Below, one piece after another: positions 24,909 through 36,878 of a stretch of 64,000 bases of DNA (positions are counted from its first letter, which is position 1; every line of letters starts with the position of its first letter). The DNA is taken from NCBI RefSeq assembly GCF_040115645.1, contig NC_089541.1, forward strand, positions 7,378,001 through 7,442,000. The letters run 5' to 3'. The notes beneath the pieces are model-generated. The model was given only the letters and a program-made list of their open reading frames with translations. It was not told where the DNA came from and did not search any database. The position numbers and the translations under genes are program-made. This DNA comes from Euwallacea fornicatus (taxonomy: Eukaryota > Arthropoda > Insecta > Coleoptera > Curculionidae).

Positions 24909-25441
24909 ATGAGGATACATCAGTTTTCAGTTAATTCGTTGAATTTCGCGGGGAAACATTGCGGCTCTTGGCCAAAACCCAAAGTAAGGTTATGTTGTGT
25001 TTCGTTTTGTTTGATATTCGAATTGTAGTTTGTAGCCGCATTTAAAAATTTACAGTTTTAAAAAAGTGTTGATCTTTTCTGAAATAAGTACAACTGAAAA
25101 TATAAGTGATATCTATTGAGACAATTCAAATTTTATTTCATTTCATGCAAGATACAGTGACATTTGAAAGTGTACTCTAAATGCTACACTAGGGCTTCAT
25201 TCCGGTTTGAAATACTATTAGGGCACAGGGTATTATTATCAGCTACTGGACACTTGAATGAAAAGCAATTTCTGGATGGTAAGTATGCTACCTCTTTGAT
25301 TTTTTCAAATTTTTCAAAATCCTTGCGAACTTAAGTGCATTTGCTATGTTCTGTGCCCCATTAGTTTTAGACCTATTCAATTACCCATATTTGTTTTTAA
25401 ATGGGGTAACAAAAGAGGAAGTTTCAATATTGTTACCATAA
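24909..25441 (+). CDS. Candidate small three-exon gene, unrecognised
   Basis: The strongest part is 25193-25278, a coding-like exon ending at a near-perfect donor (GATG then GTAAGTATG). It joins in phase to 25371-25441, which follows a pyrimidine-rich acceptor (GTTTTAG) and runs to a TAA. These two exons encode blocks such as RFEILLGHRVLLSATG and YPYLFLNGVTKEEV. A possible first exon starts at ATG 24909 and could splice at 24988 in the right phase, but that donor (AAG then GTTATG) is weak and a better one at 24984 is out of phase. The whole model would be 78 aa. No known family recognised. It lies just downstream of Bet1 on the same strand. Confidence 0.35.
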
Positions 25442-26950
25442 TATTTGCGGCTTGAGTTGTCTCATAGATGATTAAGAGACTTATTGAGTTTTAATTTGAA
25501 GACCACCAAAAGCTTAGTTGCATAATAATAATAATAACTTTTGCCTACCTAGATAGTTGATGTAAAATTAGTTGGTTATTGTGACTATGTACGCCCCTTT
25601 ATGTGGTATCTAGTATTTAATCATCTATACTGCATAAATACAGATGTAGTTATTTAGGCGTTTATATCTTTAGTATCTACATTTAAGTAATTTGTATACC
25701 TAGCCTCATGCAATACCTATTCTATAGGTATAAGCTCTGTCTCACACCAGAGAGGCATAAGAGACATGCAACTTGACTTTGCTTCCTACACTGCTTGGAG
25801 AAGTGTTTCAGAACAACATTCATTTAAATTAAATTAATTTGCACCACATGTTTCCCAACAGTATATGAAGTATGAGGCCAAGCAGCACTACTGAAAATCT
25901 CATGTTGCACGTCTTATGTCTCATGCATTTCTAGTGTGGAATCAAGCTCAATTTGATGAAAAAAGTGATTTAATTCTCTGACTTAAATGGACATCGCATG
26001 AAATGTGCGACCAAAGAGGGAGACTATTTAAATAATAAACCTTTGTGAGGTGCGCCCCAAATGTTTTGACCTTTTAAACACTTCTTGAGATTACAGTTGG
26101 GAAAAAAATAAAAATTTTTCGAGAATTTTAATTTGCCACAAAATTTTAAAACCACTGAAAAATTCAGTGAACTATCTATTCAAAAAACATTTATAATTCT
26201 AATATATATCATTCTGTTTTTGATAATGGTCACAAAATTAAATGGAATAATGTGTGCATCGTTAGCAATGAAATATGATCAAGGGAGCGTCAAATTAAAC
26301 AAAGTACGTGTATTTTACTTAATCAAAATCGATGTATAGTCTCTTGTTCACGTAATGTTTCGTTATTTGTGCTTGAACAAAGGCTCACCCTTGGACATAC
26401 ATGTAAAAAGAAAGTAAGTATCAATAAATGCCACTTAGAGTGATCAACAAATCAGGAAATGAAATTTAAAGAAAAATATTTTGGGATATTTCAGATACAA
26501 CGATCGACAAATTTTATTTCAAATATTGTTTTCACCATACTCGGTTACATGCTTAGTTTTCTTAGAGTATAAATTCTTCATTGAAATAGTAATTGAGGAC
26601 TCCTCTTGCGATCACGAGCGATGTCAAGATGCTGCAAAAATCTAAATCCCTATTATATTTCTTATACACACCGGTTTTACTCGTAAGTTTACTGCCAAAA
26701 ACCGGTTAGCACCGCTTATACCCCTTCATACTGCACATCTCTTTCCCCTTGCCAACCCTCTGCTAAAGCCTCATTCCATGAAGCACCACCCCTCAAATCT
26801 GCCACCCACCCAAAATTAAAAACTTATTTATTCATTAACCCCCTTCTCGGTTATTTGCCACTCATTTAAGGAAAAATAAGGGTGTTTCACATGAGGGCTT
26901 TCCTTTCTCTCCCCTCAAACACGGCAAAACAAACCGGAGGTCGCGCAGTA
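25442..26950. other. No gene seen; short AAT microsatellite
   Basis: AT-rich DNA with a short (AAT)n run near 25528. The 68-codon frame at 26133-26339 has no domain. Confidence 0.5.
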
Positions 26951-26959
26951 TTGATTTCG

Positions 26960-27643
26960 TACAAGCGGGCACCTCCTGCGCCTCAAACAACAACATTGAA
27001 CAGCTGAATCGAAATTTCTTAGAATGACTACGGGGAGTTCATTGTGAATTTCATTGCGTGTTATTCCTGTTTTGTATTCTGTGAGTGTTCCTGCGGCAGT
27101 TTAGGAGCAGGTGTTCATCCTGCTCTGTTTAATAAAGTGACATAACATCTGCAAATTTTCAAATGCGCAACGAAGATCTTTTGTGAGGTTCTCTGATAGC
27201 AGGAGATTTCGAAGTTTATCCTATGTTTTGCTGTCCTGCATTGTAAGTATATTGATGTAATAACCTACGTGAATTATTTGGAAGTGAATTAGAGCCGCTG
27301 GTACCAAGGACGGCTAACTAATTAACAGTTTAATATTTCACTCACACTTAAACTAGGCTTTTAACAGGTTTAAGGAGGTACGGTTCTTTAGCGAAGCGTG
27401 AGGGGTATTGTTTACCTTTCGTAGTTTTATTATGTTCTTTTGGATGCCCATTATTCACCGGGAGCAAAGACATTACGGTGTCGTATGCGCCGGCATGCCT
27501 GTTTAGTTCTTGAGAACGAGAAGCTGAAATTTTAAAGGTGTTTGGTCCCGGAGTACCTAAGACGTACTTGCGGTGCTTGCACCTTGCGTAGAGTGTCATT
27601 GCGGCGGTGTCGCGAGTTTGGATTTTGAGTGTATTGTGTTAAG
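26960..27643 (+). promoter_or_regulatory. Candidate 5' exon or promoter region
   Basis: This region is richer in G+C and CpG than its surroundings and contains two strong plus-strand splice donors: ATT then GTAAGTATA at 27243, and AAG then GTGAGTAG at 27644. Neither is preceded by a convincing coding frame, so they could end alternative non-coding first exons of a gene further right, possibly the TRIM gene, whose first coding exon starts after an acceptor at 41583. The 83-codon minus-strand frame at 27348-27599 starts at an ATG but has no recognised domain. It is treated as a probable by-product of the low stop-codon density here. Confidence 0.3.
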
Positions 27644-27849
27644 GTGAGTAGTTTTATATATAACAGAGTGGACAAAGAAGTGCTCAGGTGGAAGTGCTTA
27701 GTAGTATGTGCTTAGTTGGTGGAGGTAAAGTAGGGTCCGAAAATTAAGAAAAAATCTCTAGTGCAATCAAGATTTATTGAAATAAAATCAAAATCATTGA
27801 TTAATGGAGGGAATCAATAGTTTTCTTTTGAGAGTATGAGCAAGTTTCA

Positions 27850-28558
27850 TACAGGGTGTAACATTTTATAAAGGGAATATTTCAAGCAACGGTAGTACTC
27901 TGCAAAGTAATTAAAAACATGCTTATAGACTGTAGGGTGGCAAAGTTTCACATTTTTTCTCATTAGAGGAAGATATTTTCAACAGTTTTAATCATTTCGT
28001 TTTCGTTTATATTTATTATTATAAAAAAAAATTAATTAAACATTACGAATTGCTTCAGATAGTTAATAACTGAGCAGGATAATTATTTTTTCCTTACTTG
28101 CTTTACTTTTTTAATTTGTCACGATAGATATTTGTGTAAATTTTACAAAAACAGTGAAAGATATGAAAATGCTGCAAAGAGACCAAAAAGCTAAACAATT
28201 GAAAAAGGAATTTAAATTTGGTGTCAGAATTCATACGGAGTGTTCCAAAAAAAAAACAAAGCACAAAAGAGAACTTAGCCTTAAAAAATTTCCTACCCTA
28301 CATATGGCTATTGACGATTTTAACATTTTGGTGTAGAAGGTCTTATAGAAAATAGGTATACGAAATTTCACAAATTTAAATAAAGGCATTTGTGAGAAAA
28401 ATGCAAAATATGAAAAAAAAATGTGAAACTTTGCCACCTTTTATAGATATTATAAATGGTATATTTTTACCCATGAGTCTATTAGATTTTTTAAATTATT
28501 TTGTAGAGTACTCTCTCTCTTCCTGAAATAACTCTATGATGCTGTGTTACATCCTGTA
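27850..28558. mobile_element. Inverted-repeat element, family A, copy 3
   Basis: 709 bp from TACAGGGTGTAAC to GTTACATCCTGTA. It shares the core 'aaaatgctgcaaagagaccaaaaagctaaa' and the 'aatgtgaaactttgccacc' arm with the copies at 9-552 and 5929-6467. About 150 bp of extra AT-rich DNA (about 27965-28130) is inserted in its left half. The small frames at 28154-28437 on both strands lie within it and are not genes. Confidence 0.65.
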
Positions 28559-29309
28559 TACCCATAAATGAATTTCATTATGATAAATGGATCTCTATGA
28601 TCTTTAACGTTGAAATGATTCTGGATTTCCACATTTCTAATATTTGAAAGTGTATTCTGTATAAAATTCTACTCAACTTCGTCCGTTTAGTCGAATTTAT
28701 ATCTGTATTAATAACAAACTTATATGATGAAAGAGGCAACGGTCACCTTGTATAGGTACGGAGGCTAAGAGAATTCTAATAATAAACAGGATTCGGTTTC
28801 GAAAGTAAAAATGACAAATATTGAAAATAGTCCCGTAACTAAGTAAAACAGCACCATAAAAATTTTCCGTTCGCACTATGAAAAAGTTCAGGGTTACCCC
28901 ACCGTATCTACAAAAGCTAATTTTCACCAGAACCATCGAATTTGACATATTTATATATATCTTTTATATTGTATATCTTTTTAGTTGAATTTAGACTTTG
29001 AATGCAGAGTAAAAGAACATATCCAAACGTGATAACGACTTTTTCTAAAAAATCTTCAAAATTTACGATGCATTTTAACTCGTAGGTAACCCGATCCGAA
29101 AATCTTACAGAACTGTAGAGAACCCCAAGTTTGTTTAATCATAGTAAGAATATTACAAATTCGGGCATGGGCATATACATACATATATGTATAGTCACCT
29201 AAAAAGCCCACCATTCTCACATTTTCCAAGCCAAAGCTAAGTTCACCCTTTCAGTTCTCGCAGAAAGGATGAATCGAAAAGATTAACCGATTAATTTGGT
29301 GTATTTTTT
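28559..29309. other. No gene seen
   Basis: AT-rich DNA. The 83-codon minus-strand frame at 28697-28948 shows no domain. An ATACATACATATATGTAT palindromic run lies near 29175. Confidence 0.45.
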
Positions 29310-30042
29310 ATGAAAGAAAAATGATTAAAAATAACCTAATTACAAATAAATAAAATAAAAAAGAAATAACTGTAAAGAGGTTTAAGAAATTATAATAGAA
29401 AGAGCCTGAGTTGATATTGGTACCCGATTTCTTTAGGACAACAAAGAAGTCGATTTGCGTATCCAGCTGACCACAGTAATGTTCATTAAATGTGATAAAT
29501 GCGCGATACTTATTACCAAAGTCAATAAAATAGCAATTTTGCCCATTCTGTGTAATGAGTGGTCGAGGGCCTCCGTCTTTGAATTGCCACTTAACACACA
29601 TACCATAAGAAAGTAAAAGTTTTAGCACTAATCGAAGAAATTGATGGTGTGCCCAAATACAGTAACACGGTGGAGTTTATGGAGTAAAAGAATATTATTA
29701 CTTATTTCACAACCAAAGACCGCTGAAATATTCTGCTGGGTGTTTAACAACGCCATTTCTGCCATTGTGTTACGAAAATTCAGGCGGGAACTAAATAAAA
29801 AGTTACTTCCTGTCACGTCTGAACTTGCCATTATAAATTGTGCAGGTTGTGCTAATAAATATGTCTTGAGGACACCTGTTTCCTGGTTGCAGCCCTTGGT
29901 CTGTTAAAAATATCCCAACGAATGCCGGAAAAGTGGTACCAACAAACACTTCCTTTTTGCAAAATTTTTGAGTACCACTCACGTTTCCACAGTAAAAACA
30001 TCTATGATTTTTCCAATACTCAATGAGATCGATAGTTAACAT
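29310..30042 (-). pseudogene. Broken coding-like region, unrecognised
   Basis: Three minus-strand open stretches follow each other: 30042-29803 (ATG start, cysteine-rich, with CFYCGNVSGTQKFC), 29831-29628, and 29628-29308 (with CYFIDFGNKYRAF). The first and third are in the same frame and the middle one is in another. The last ends in a long hydrophobic stretch that could be a membrane anchor. No splice sites join them neatly, so frameshift decay is the simplest reading. The opposite strand also carries an 88-codon frame (29641-29907). No family was recognised; a mobile-element or viral origin is possible but unproven. Confidence 0.3.
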
Positions 30043-30123
30043 TAAATTTCTTTATTCATCACTCTATTACAATAAAACTCTCATACTTTTCAAATTGCAT
30101 ACATAAATATTTAAGGTTTTCAC

Positions 30124-30804
30124 ATGCTTCGCAATCCGAACCTTATAAGAAGACGGGAACAGGACAAGTCGAGGATTGACGATTGCTACAAATTACTGTT
30201 GAGAAATTTTCAACAAAGAGACAGAATGCGGATAATGATGGAATTTCCATGTTTGATTGCATTTTTACACAGACTTCAATGTTTTTGCTCGTCCCTCTTT
30301 CGACGTTTTTGTTATTTATTTTATAATAAAATAATCAATACATATAGTCAACAGATGCAATTTGACGTAGTCATAAGGCTTGTTCTGAACAGTAAGCAGC
30401 TTGGTAATATTAAAACGCATTTTGATACGATAATTACTATTGTACTGTTAAATGAACTGTCACATGCGTATGTTTTAATTTTTTAGTGTGCTTTGTTGAT
30501 CCACTTAGTAATATCAGGTGACTTATTGACCCTTAAAACCAATTCAAATTTTATCAACATTTCCAGGAAACTGACCCTGAAATTCATGTTCGCTGATTGT
30601 GAGACAACCCTCCAAAGGTTGTATTGTTTGGTATTATGTAATCTGTCGGTTCTGTCTCGTTTTTCCCAGCTTTGCTTTTGCTTAAACTGCTTCCTTATTT
30701 TTACTCTAATTGATCGTGTGTTTAGGATTTCCCTTTTCCATTGTAAAATGACCAGAACCCAATTCTTAAATCAATCATATATGAGTAGCACCTACGCCTC
30801 ATGA
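30124..30804 (+). pseudogene. Long reading frame with one internal stop, unrecognised
   Basis: From ATG 30124 a single plus-strand frame runs to TGA at 30802-30804 with only one interruption, a TAG at 30484-30486. That is about 226 codons where AT-rich DNA of this kind should give a stop every 12-16 codons. The first part is basic (RRREQDKSRIDD), and later parts are Leu/Phe/Cys-rich and could form membrane segments. No family recognised. It starts 81 bp from the divergent broken frame at 30042. It could be a pseudogene, part of an inserted element, or an unusual exon. Confidence 0.3.
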
Positions 30805-33212
30805 GTCCGTAAGCTAGCATTCTTGACTACTCATAATGGAATTTCTTAGAAACCCCATTGGTCAGTAGTCATTGTCTGTTTCGCAAGGGCAGATGTAATC
30901 TAAATTCCGAAAAGTTCAGTTTGTAAAGACTCCATGAGTAATACCATTGTCTATAGTACATAGTGCCTACCATTTTCATGCCTGAGGTACTAACGTGACA
31001 TAGAAAAACAAACTTTGGTATCTTCTTACATTATTGTTGCTCTACGCTCCAAATTAGGTCGTAATTCTTAATCCCTACAGTTATGTTTAGTCTAGTTCCC
31101 CAATGTGCATCATCATCTTCTTTGTCTCTACAAGTATGTTGCACAACAAAACAGCCCGGCCATGTGTAGATGTAAAGTAGTACCCGGGCAAAAGGTAGTA
31201 CCCAGCTTTGTTGCCAAAGATTGTCGACAATCTAAGTTGCTTACTGGTTGTCGGCTAATTTGATTGTGGATGGTACCTAATGTAAATTTTGATGTAGTTT
31301 TTGAGTTACAAGGAATTTGAGGTGTGCGAGCAAATGTTAGTTCAATGTATTGACAACATAGCAGCCATGTCTAAAGCGCAACGCAAATTTATTTCCGTGG
31401 TTCGCCATTCGAACAGCTGATGATCGGCGGAGGCCTGGCCAGCTTGCAGTCCCGATTCGAGTCTACGTGAACAGTGTATGTAGACTTGTTTGGTAGTACT
31501 TATTTACGTCTACTTTGTATCGAACTATTATTGTTGAAATCTTCGAGCATCTTGGTTCTTTGGCGAATGCTCACACTGGTTCTGCAAGGGAGCTCCAACA
31601 AGGGAGGTCATGGATGGGCTTAGATTTGCTATACAGTAAGTAGGTAGCTTTTTAGGATTTTTCCAAAAAGGAAACTGGCTTAATTGAAATCCAAATTTGT
31701 CTAACCTGCCTTTAAGCACTGCAATAAAAAAATGTTGTCACATTCTGGATTTCTGTAATCTAATTATAAACAACGCATTGTCAATCGTTTTAATTCGTAT
31801 TAAGTGTGTTGATTAACCAACAAAAGTTATTTTTTAATTAATGTCGAAAAAATACCTGGGTAGTTCTATAAGGTGCCAAATGCGCCCCTGACAGTGGTCA
31901 CACAATTTCGTAATGGTTCCATGTTTTTGTTTCACAATGGACCTATTATTATCCGATGTTTGGGCTATGGTATTTATTTTGATGTCGCAAATGATGGGAT
32001 TGTCATGAAAATAACAAAATCTTGAAGGTGCATTAAAGTGCATCCTTAAAGGTAAATGGTTTTGGTGATTTTTATAGACTTATAAAATCTGCAATTTATA
32101 ATTTATCTGATTTCCTATGGACTGAAATTAACAGCACAATTTTCTGACACTAGCTCAATTATACTAACTATCGAAAATTGTCACAAAGTGAGATGTCAAA
32201 TTTTGAACCTAGGTACACGCGTTTTTTTCAGGGAAACCCTTCATTTGATCTTGAGGGGTGTTTCATGAGGGACGTCTATTTCCTTGTTTTTAGTAATACC
32301 TGTGATCAATTTGAGGTGTCAGGGTGAGTACCAAATAACTGCAACTTACATACTTTTTTGGCGCTCTATTGACTCACCATTAACGGTTTATTGCTTATTA
32401 TGCTCAGCGAGGCGTCTTGATAAGAATGAGGTCAAAACTTTTACTTTAGAATATGCATTTATCACGAACAACTATTTCTGAACGCTCAAAACTGATAGAA
32501 TTTATTTATGCTTTTCCAGATCGTAATCTTCATTAGTAGTGAACCCAGTGGTATTGTATAACGTTTTTTGTACCATGCAAGAGATAAAATAAATTATTTT
32601 CCTACTGCCTACACATGGTGATAAAACTTAGAGAGCAAGCAAACTTGAGGTGTGTTGTAATATTTTTGGTACCATATAGGTATGTAAATTTGAAATTTAT
32701 TGGTCTACCAACAGCGCACTAAACAATGTTTATGTTTAGTGGTCGTTGTAGATAGTCAAATATTGTCATATCAGATAAAATAAGTTGTAATGTTGTTTTC
32801 TTTCGGAGACTTTTGGAGTCAGGGTCAGTATTTGATCACTTTATTATCACTTATTGGATTTTTTACAACATGGGTAGAATACAAATATTTAAGTAACGAT
32901 TTAGGTAATGGAATTCACCTTGTTATAGAAATTCATTTTCTTATACTGGATCTATTGATACAATTCCTTTACATGGTAAACCTCAGTTAAACACGCGAAG
33001 GTAATTCGCATTAAAACAAACATTTCAATTCAAATTTCCTGTATTATTTTTATTACTTAGAATTCATTCGCATTATTCTTTCTAGTCGTGATAATTGCTA
33101 TTACAATGGCAAAGCTCACGCTGTGGAAGCATTCTATATTTTGTTAACTTCCCTGGACTGCTTAAGTTTATTTTTCAGTTGATGTTATGAACCATAGAAA
33201 GCAATATTTCCG
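30805..33212. other. No gene seen
   Basis: AT-rich DNA. Small frames at 31528-31719, 31834-32043, 32284-32481 and 32790-32990 show no domain. Confidence 0.45.
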
Positions 33213-33263
33213 GTGAAAGAGCTGTGTTTTTACATCTATATTCCAACTGAAAAGGCCGCGAAT

Positions 33264-33458
33264 ATGGACTCTGAAAAATGCACATCTGAGATCATCCACA
33301 AACATTTTAATGTTGTTTTACCCGGACCACTCAAAATTCCTATCATTAGTTTATCTAGACGTACACACATATATTTCGACAAAGATGTAGTCGATTATTT
33401 GCAACTAAATAGTGCCTCAACAAATTTGGTAAAAAGTGACATAAAAATATTAGTATAA
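33264..33458 (+). other. Isolated 64-codon open frame, unrecognised
   Basis: ATG 33264 to a TAA at 33456-33458. The frame is also open upstream to about 33213. The peptide is soluble and protein-like (for example FNVVLPGPLKIPIISLSRR) with no known domain and no neighbouring exon. It could be a fragment of an element or a chance frame. Confidence 0.2.
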
Positions 33459-34700
33459 TTAAGGTATGACATACGAACATGGCCCGTATGTCGTAACCTG
33501 TGAAAGCCGAATTTAAGGTCAAGCTTTTGATATAACATACTAAATAAAAGTTGTTTCAGAACATCCTTAACTAATTATTTTTTGACAAATCCGTAACGTA
33601 AGGCATACAGGATGTCTAGTTTTCGAGCTCTGTTACTCTGCGTGTAGCACTTGAATTAAATTGAGTGTTTGAACAAAAAATTAGCGTGCAACTTTATGAC
33701 TTCAATTTACATATTCACCGTAAATGGTATGTTCTTCTGTACTTTTTTTTAACAACCATTAGCACTTGAGTGCATGTTGATATCAAATTATTTACACCAA
33801 AAAGCCAATACAAGCAGTGTTTTACTGCCTATGGTGCCTGGAGGTCGCAATCCTGCGAAGAGACGATAACCTTTTGAAAACCGCGCAGAAAGAGTGGTTG
33901 CAGTAATACAGTACAGTCTGGCCAGCCACCTGTAAACCATAGACAGCAGACTCCGATCGCAGGGTTGACGAACTTTTGATGTCTCAAGATAACAAGAGGT
34001 TCGCAGGAAGTTTTATATCATATTTGTTAAAAGTCTTATTATGCAATAGGCAAACAATAATACAAAATGCCGTGCAAAGAACGTAGATTTTACTATGTCA
34101 ATTAATAGTGGTTATGGATTTATTTGGTACACCGTATATACGTCGGCGCGTACAAGTGGAGACTACGATTAGAGACTTATTCCGTTTCTCTCTATCTCAG
34201 TGCGATCTAAGTGCGAAAGAGACGTGTTGCGTTACGTGGATTGAAACATATGATTTTGAGAACCACGAACGTCAATGGGCCTCGATTCGGGTGCGCCCGC
34301 TGGAAATATGAATGAAGTTATTCGCTACTTTACCTTGAGAGTCGAGAGTTTATTTTTTTTATACACAAAGGTTCTCTGTTGACCTGCGAAAGTCCCCAAG
34401 ACCCTTTTACATAATAATCACACTTCGAATTTGCTTTGGGTGGTTATGCAAATGATTGTTGGCTTATGTGATACTTCGTCCCAACATCTTAAACGGGAAA
34501 TGGGTTCCAATCGGTGACACTGCAAAGTTCAAGAAATTATTGTCATTGCCTCACGAGTAATCGAGCGCATCACGCATTAAGCCTTGAAAATAAATTAATT
34601 CGTCTCTTCTCGTCTTTACTAATTCTCATAGCAATCTAATGTCAGTTTTTTTGACAAACCCCGTACAGGCCTGACCAACTAGTGAGTGTTGTGAGGTACC
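33459..34700. other. No gene seen
   Basis: Contains an isolated ACAGGATGTC repeat-end motif at 33607 and a locally G+C-richer patch at 34130-34320 with a 67-codon frame that shows no domain. Confidence 0.4.
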
Positions 34701-34829
34701 TAGAGACCAATTCTATTCCTTTCTCTTTTAAAAGAATTTGAGTGAGCACACACGTGAGATTACACGTCGAGGGTTGATTGATAAACCACGAGCGACAACC
34801 TGCTTCGAATTGATTTTACTCGTGTTGCA

Positions 34830-34862
34830 ATGAAGCTACGCCTTACTTCACCAGCTGGAGAG
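34830..34862 (+). other. Candidate short 5' exon end
   Basis: An ATG at 34830 opens 11 codons directly to a GAGAG then GTAAAG donor at 34863. It could be the end of a 5' exon. If it were spliced to the TRIM acceptor at 41583, the frame would meet a TAG at once, so it would act as an upstream frame or be non-coding. Confidence 0.2.
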
Positions 34863-35482
34863 GTAAAGACGTAGAAAGTCAGTGAAGCACACTTGAACGG
34901 TTTAATTAACAATTTTTAAGAAGTGAATTGCAATTTTTTGCCACAAATTTGTGGTTGGACGATAATCCTAAAGGCTATTCTTTTACTGGACAGTAAAAGT
35001 GCTTACGGTACGGTGATATAATGATCAGATTTTGGTTTTGGTTTGGGAAAAGTGTTAAGGTAAATTAATAAATTACCCTAATTACGTATGAAAAGTGAAA
35101 AAATATCTTCTTTTCCTCGTTCAGACATACTCGAGCTCGCTCACCTTGATCTCTGCAGAAGCAAATTGTCCAAGATGAACCGGTAGTTCATGCGATTTTA
35201 TTAATTTTTATATATTATCATGAATGTTTTCCACGCGCCATTGCATAATCACATCAAATTAAAGCAGTGGGCACAGCATTAACATCAACAAATTCCGACT
35301 TGAGTAATCTCGAATACATCCTAATGGCGTCATCACCATCGACATCATCATGGTCTACATTGTTAATAACATTATTGCCATCCAATAAGTAAAACTATGC
35401 ATTAATAGTGAGTGGGTCGATTGTTATTGTTTACATTCCGAGCTTGTACCGACATCAACTTGTATTATTACCGCCTTCTTAG

Positions 35483-35529
35483 AAAATGGTGTGCTATGCA
35501 AATGGCGCCCTGGGTGGTTCCACGATTCT
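35483..35529 (+). other. Candidate 47-bp internal exon
   Basis: A pyrimidine-rich acceptor (CCGCCTTCTTAG) ends at 35482 and a strong donor (TCT then GTAAGTACC) follows 35529. All three frames are open across it. No partner exon could be identified; it could be a micro-exon or UTR exon of the TRIM gene or a chance pair of sites. Confidence 0.2.
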
Positions 35530-36878
35530 GTAAGTACCAGCGGTGCCAAGGTGTGGAAGTCATCGAGGGTGACCTCACGTTTATGTGTTTCTAACTTGAT
35601 GGAATTTATTGAATAATTAAATTTCGATTTCGGTGGCATTAGTATTAGGCGTAAAAGATGTATGAATTTGTAGTAAATTCGCGTTTATGTGGCATTCGAA
35701 GCAAATGGTTTGCTTTATTGCCGGATAGGAGTTGAATAATAAACTATAAAAGCCAAAGAACTGTAGTATGATTGGCAACCAGTTTCCTCAGGCATTTGCG
35801 AATTTGTTATGCTAAATCTGATTTAATTATAGCTATCCTTCATATCCGGAATATTTAATCCAACAGTTTCAACGCACAAAAGGCATATAACAATGTGCAT
35901 AAGGGTCCATTGTTAACGCACCCCACATAAGGGGATCATTAATTTGCATGAAGAGTGATTGACGCTTTCAAGCATAAGCTGATCGTCTTGGTGTATCAGA
36001 AGAGCTCTCACAGATTGTGATCTGTAATTACGTCTTGATATGTTAAATTGAGCTTTCTAAGCTATGTTAAATTACATTTAATGAGCGTGATATTATAGAT
36101 AATTTTGCCGTTCACCGATTTTGATGGAAAGGCGCCTCAATGAGGAAGGCAAATTATCCATTCTTTAATTGACCGTAATGATCAATATATCGGGAAATGT
36201 ATGTATATGGAATACCTCCAGGGGCTGACACAATGAGGTCTGGAAAGGCTTCAGCCATGAGCAAGCTAATTGTAAGATGGAATTCTTACACGTGCATCCT
36301 CATTGACTTTTAAACAAAGATTATTACTTCAACAATCTTTATTTATGGGATAACAACAGTTAACTGTGTATTTAATTGGCATTAATTTAAAAACTTGCAT
36401 GACTAATAAAATAAATCTGTTACAATCAGGCTCCACAGTAATAGCTATTGTTCCATAAATGTTACGATTGCAAACGAAAATCCACAAATTTGTTACGTAA
36501 AATTCTGGTTATTCTCAGTAAATACAGTGCCGGACTCTTGATTACTTACTCTTACCTAGTGCCTTGTTGTGATTTTTTTTATTTTACACGATTTTGATTA
36601 CTTTCACTCTTAAAATTAAGCTAAAAAAATAAAATATTAACAGTCATTTCTTTTAAAGCTAATTTTGACATGTAGTGTGTCCTCCCTGCTCTTCAGTGAC
36701 TACCAATATCTGATAAGGCACTGAACCGAACTGACCTAAGAGTCGGTCCTAATGTAGTAATTATGTCTGCTCTGTTATTAAACTGTCCTCCTCTGACATA
36801 GATGAGTTTCATCAATAGCGTATGATTTCTATGATATTTAAATTACGGAAAATGGCATGCTATTCTAAAATTAGGATA
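35530..36878. other. No gene seen
   Basis: AT-rich DNA without recognised features. Confidence 0.5.

Noticed and set aside
27348..27599. 83-codon minus-strand frame starting at an ATG
   Set aside because: No domain; the region is G+C-richer, which lowers stop frequency, and strong donors there are on the plus strand.
29641..29907. 88-codon plus-strand frame with a stretch resembling a receptor helix 8 region
   Set aside because: The resemblance (FRRELNKKLL) is too short, no other receptor segments are near, and the opposite strand looks more like coding sequence.
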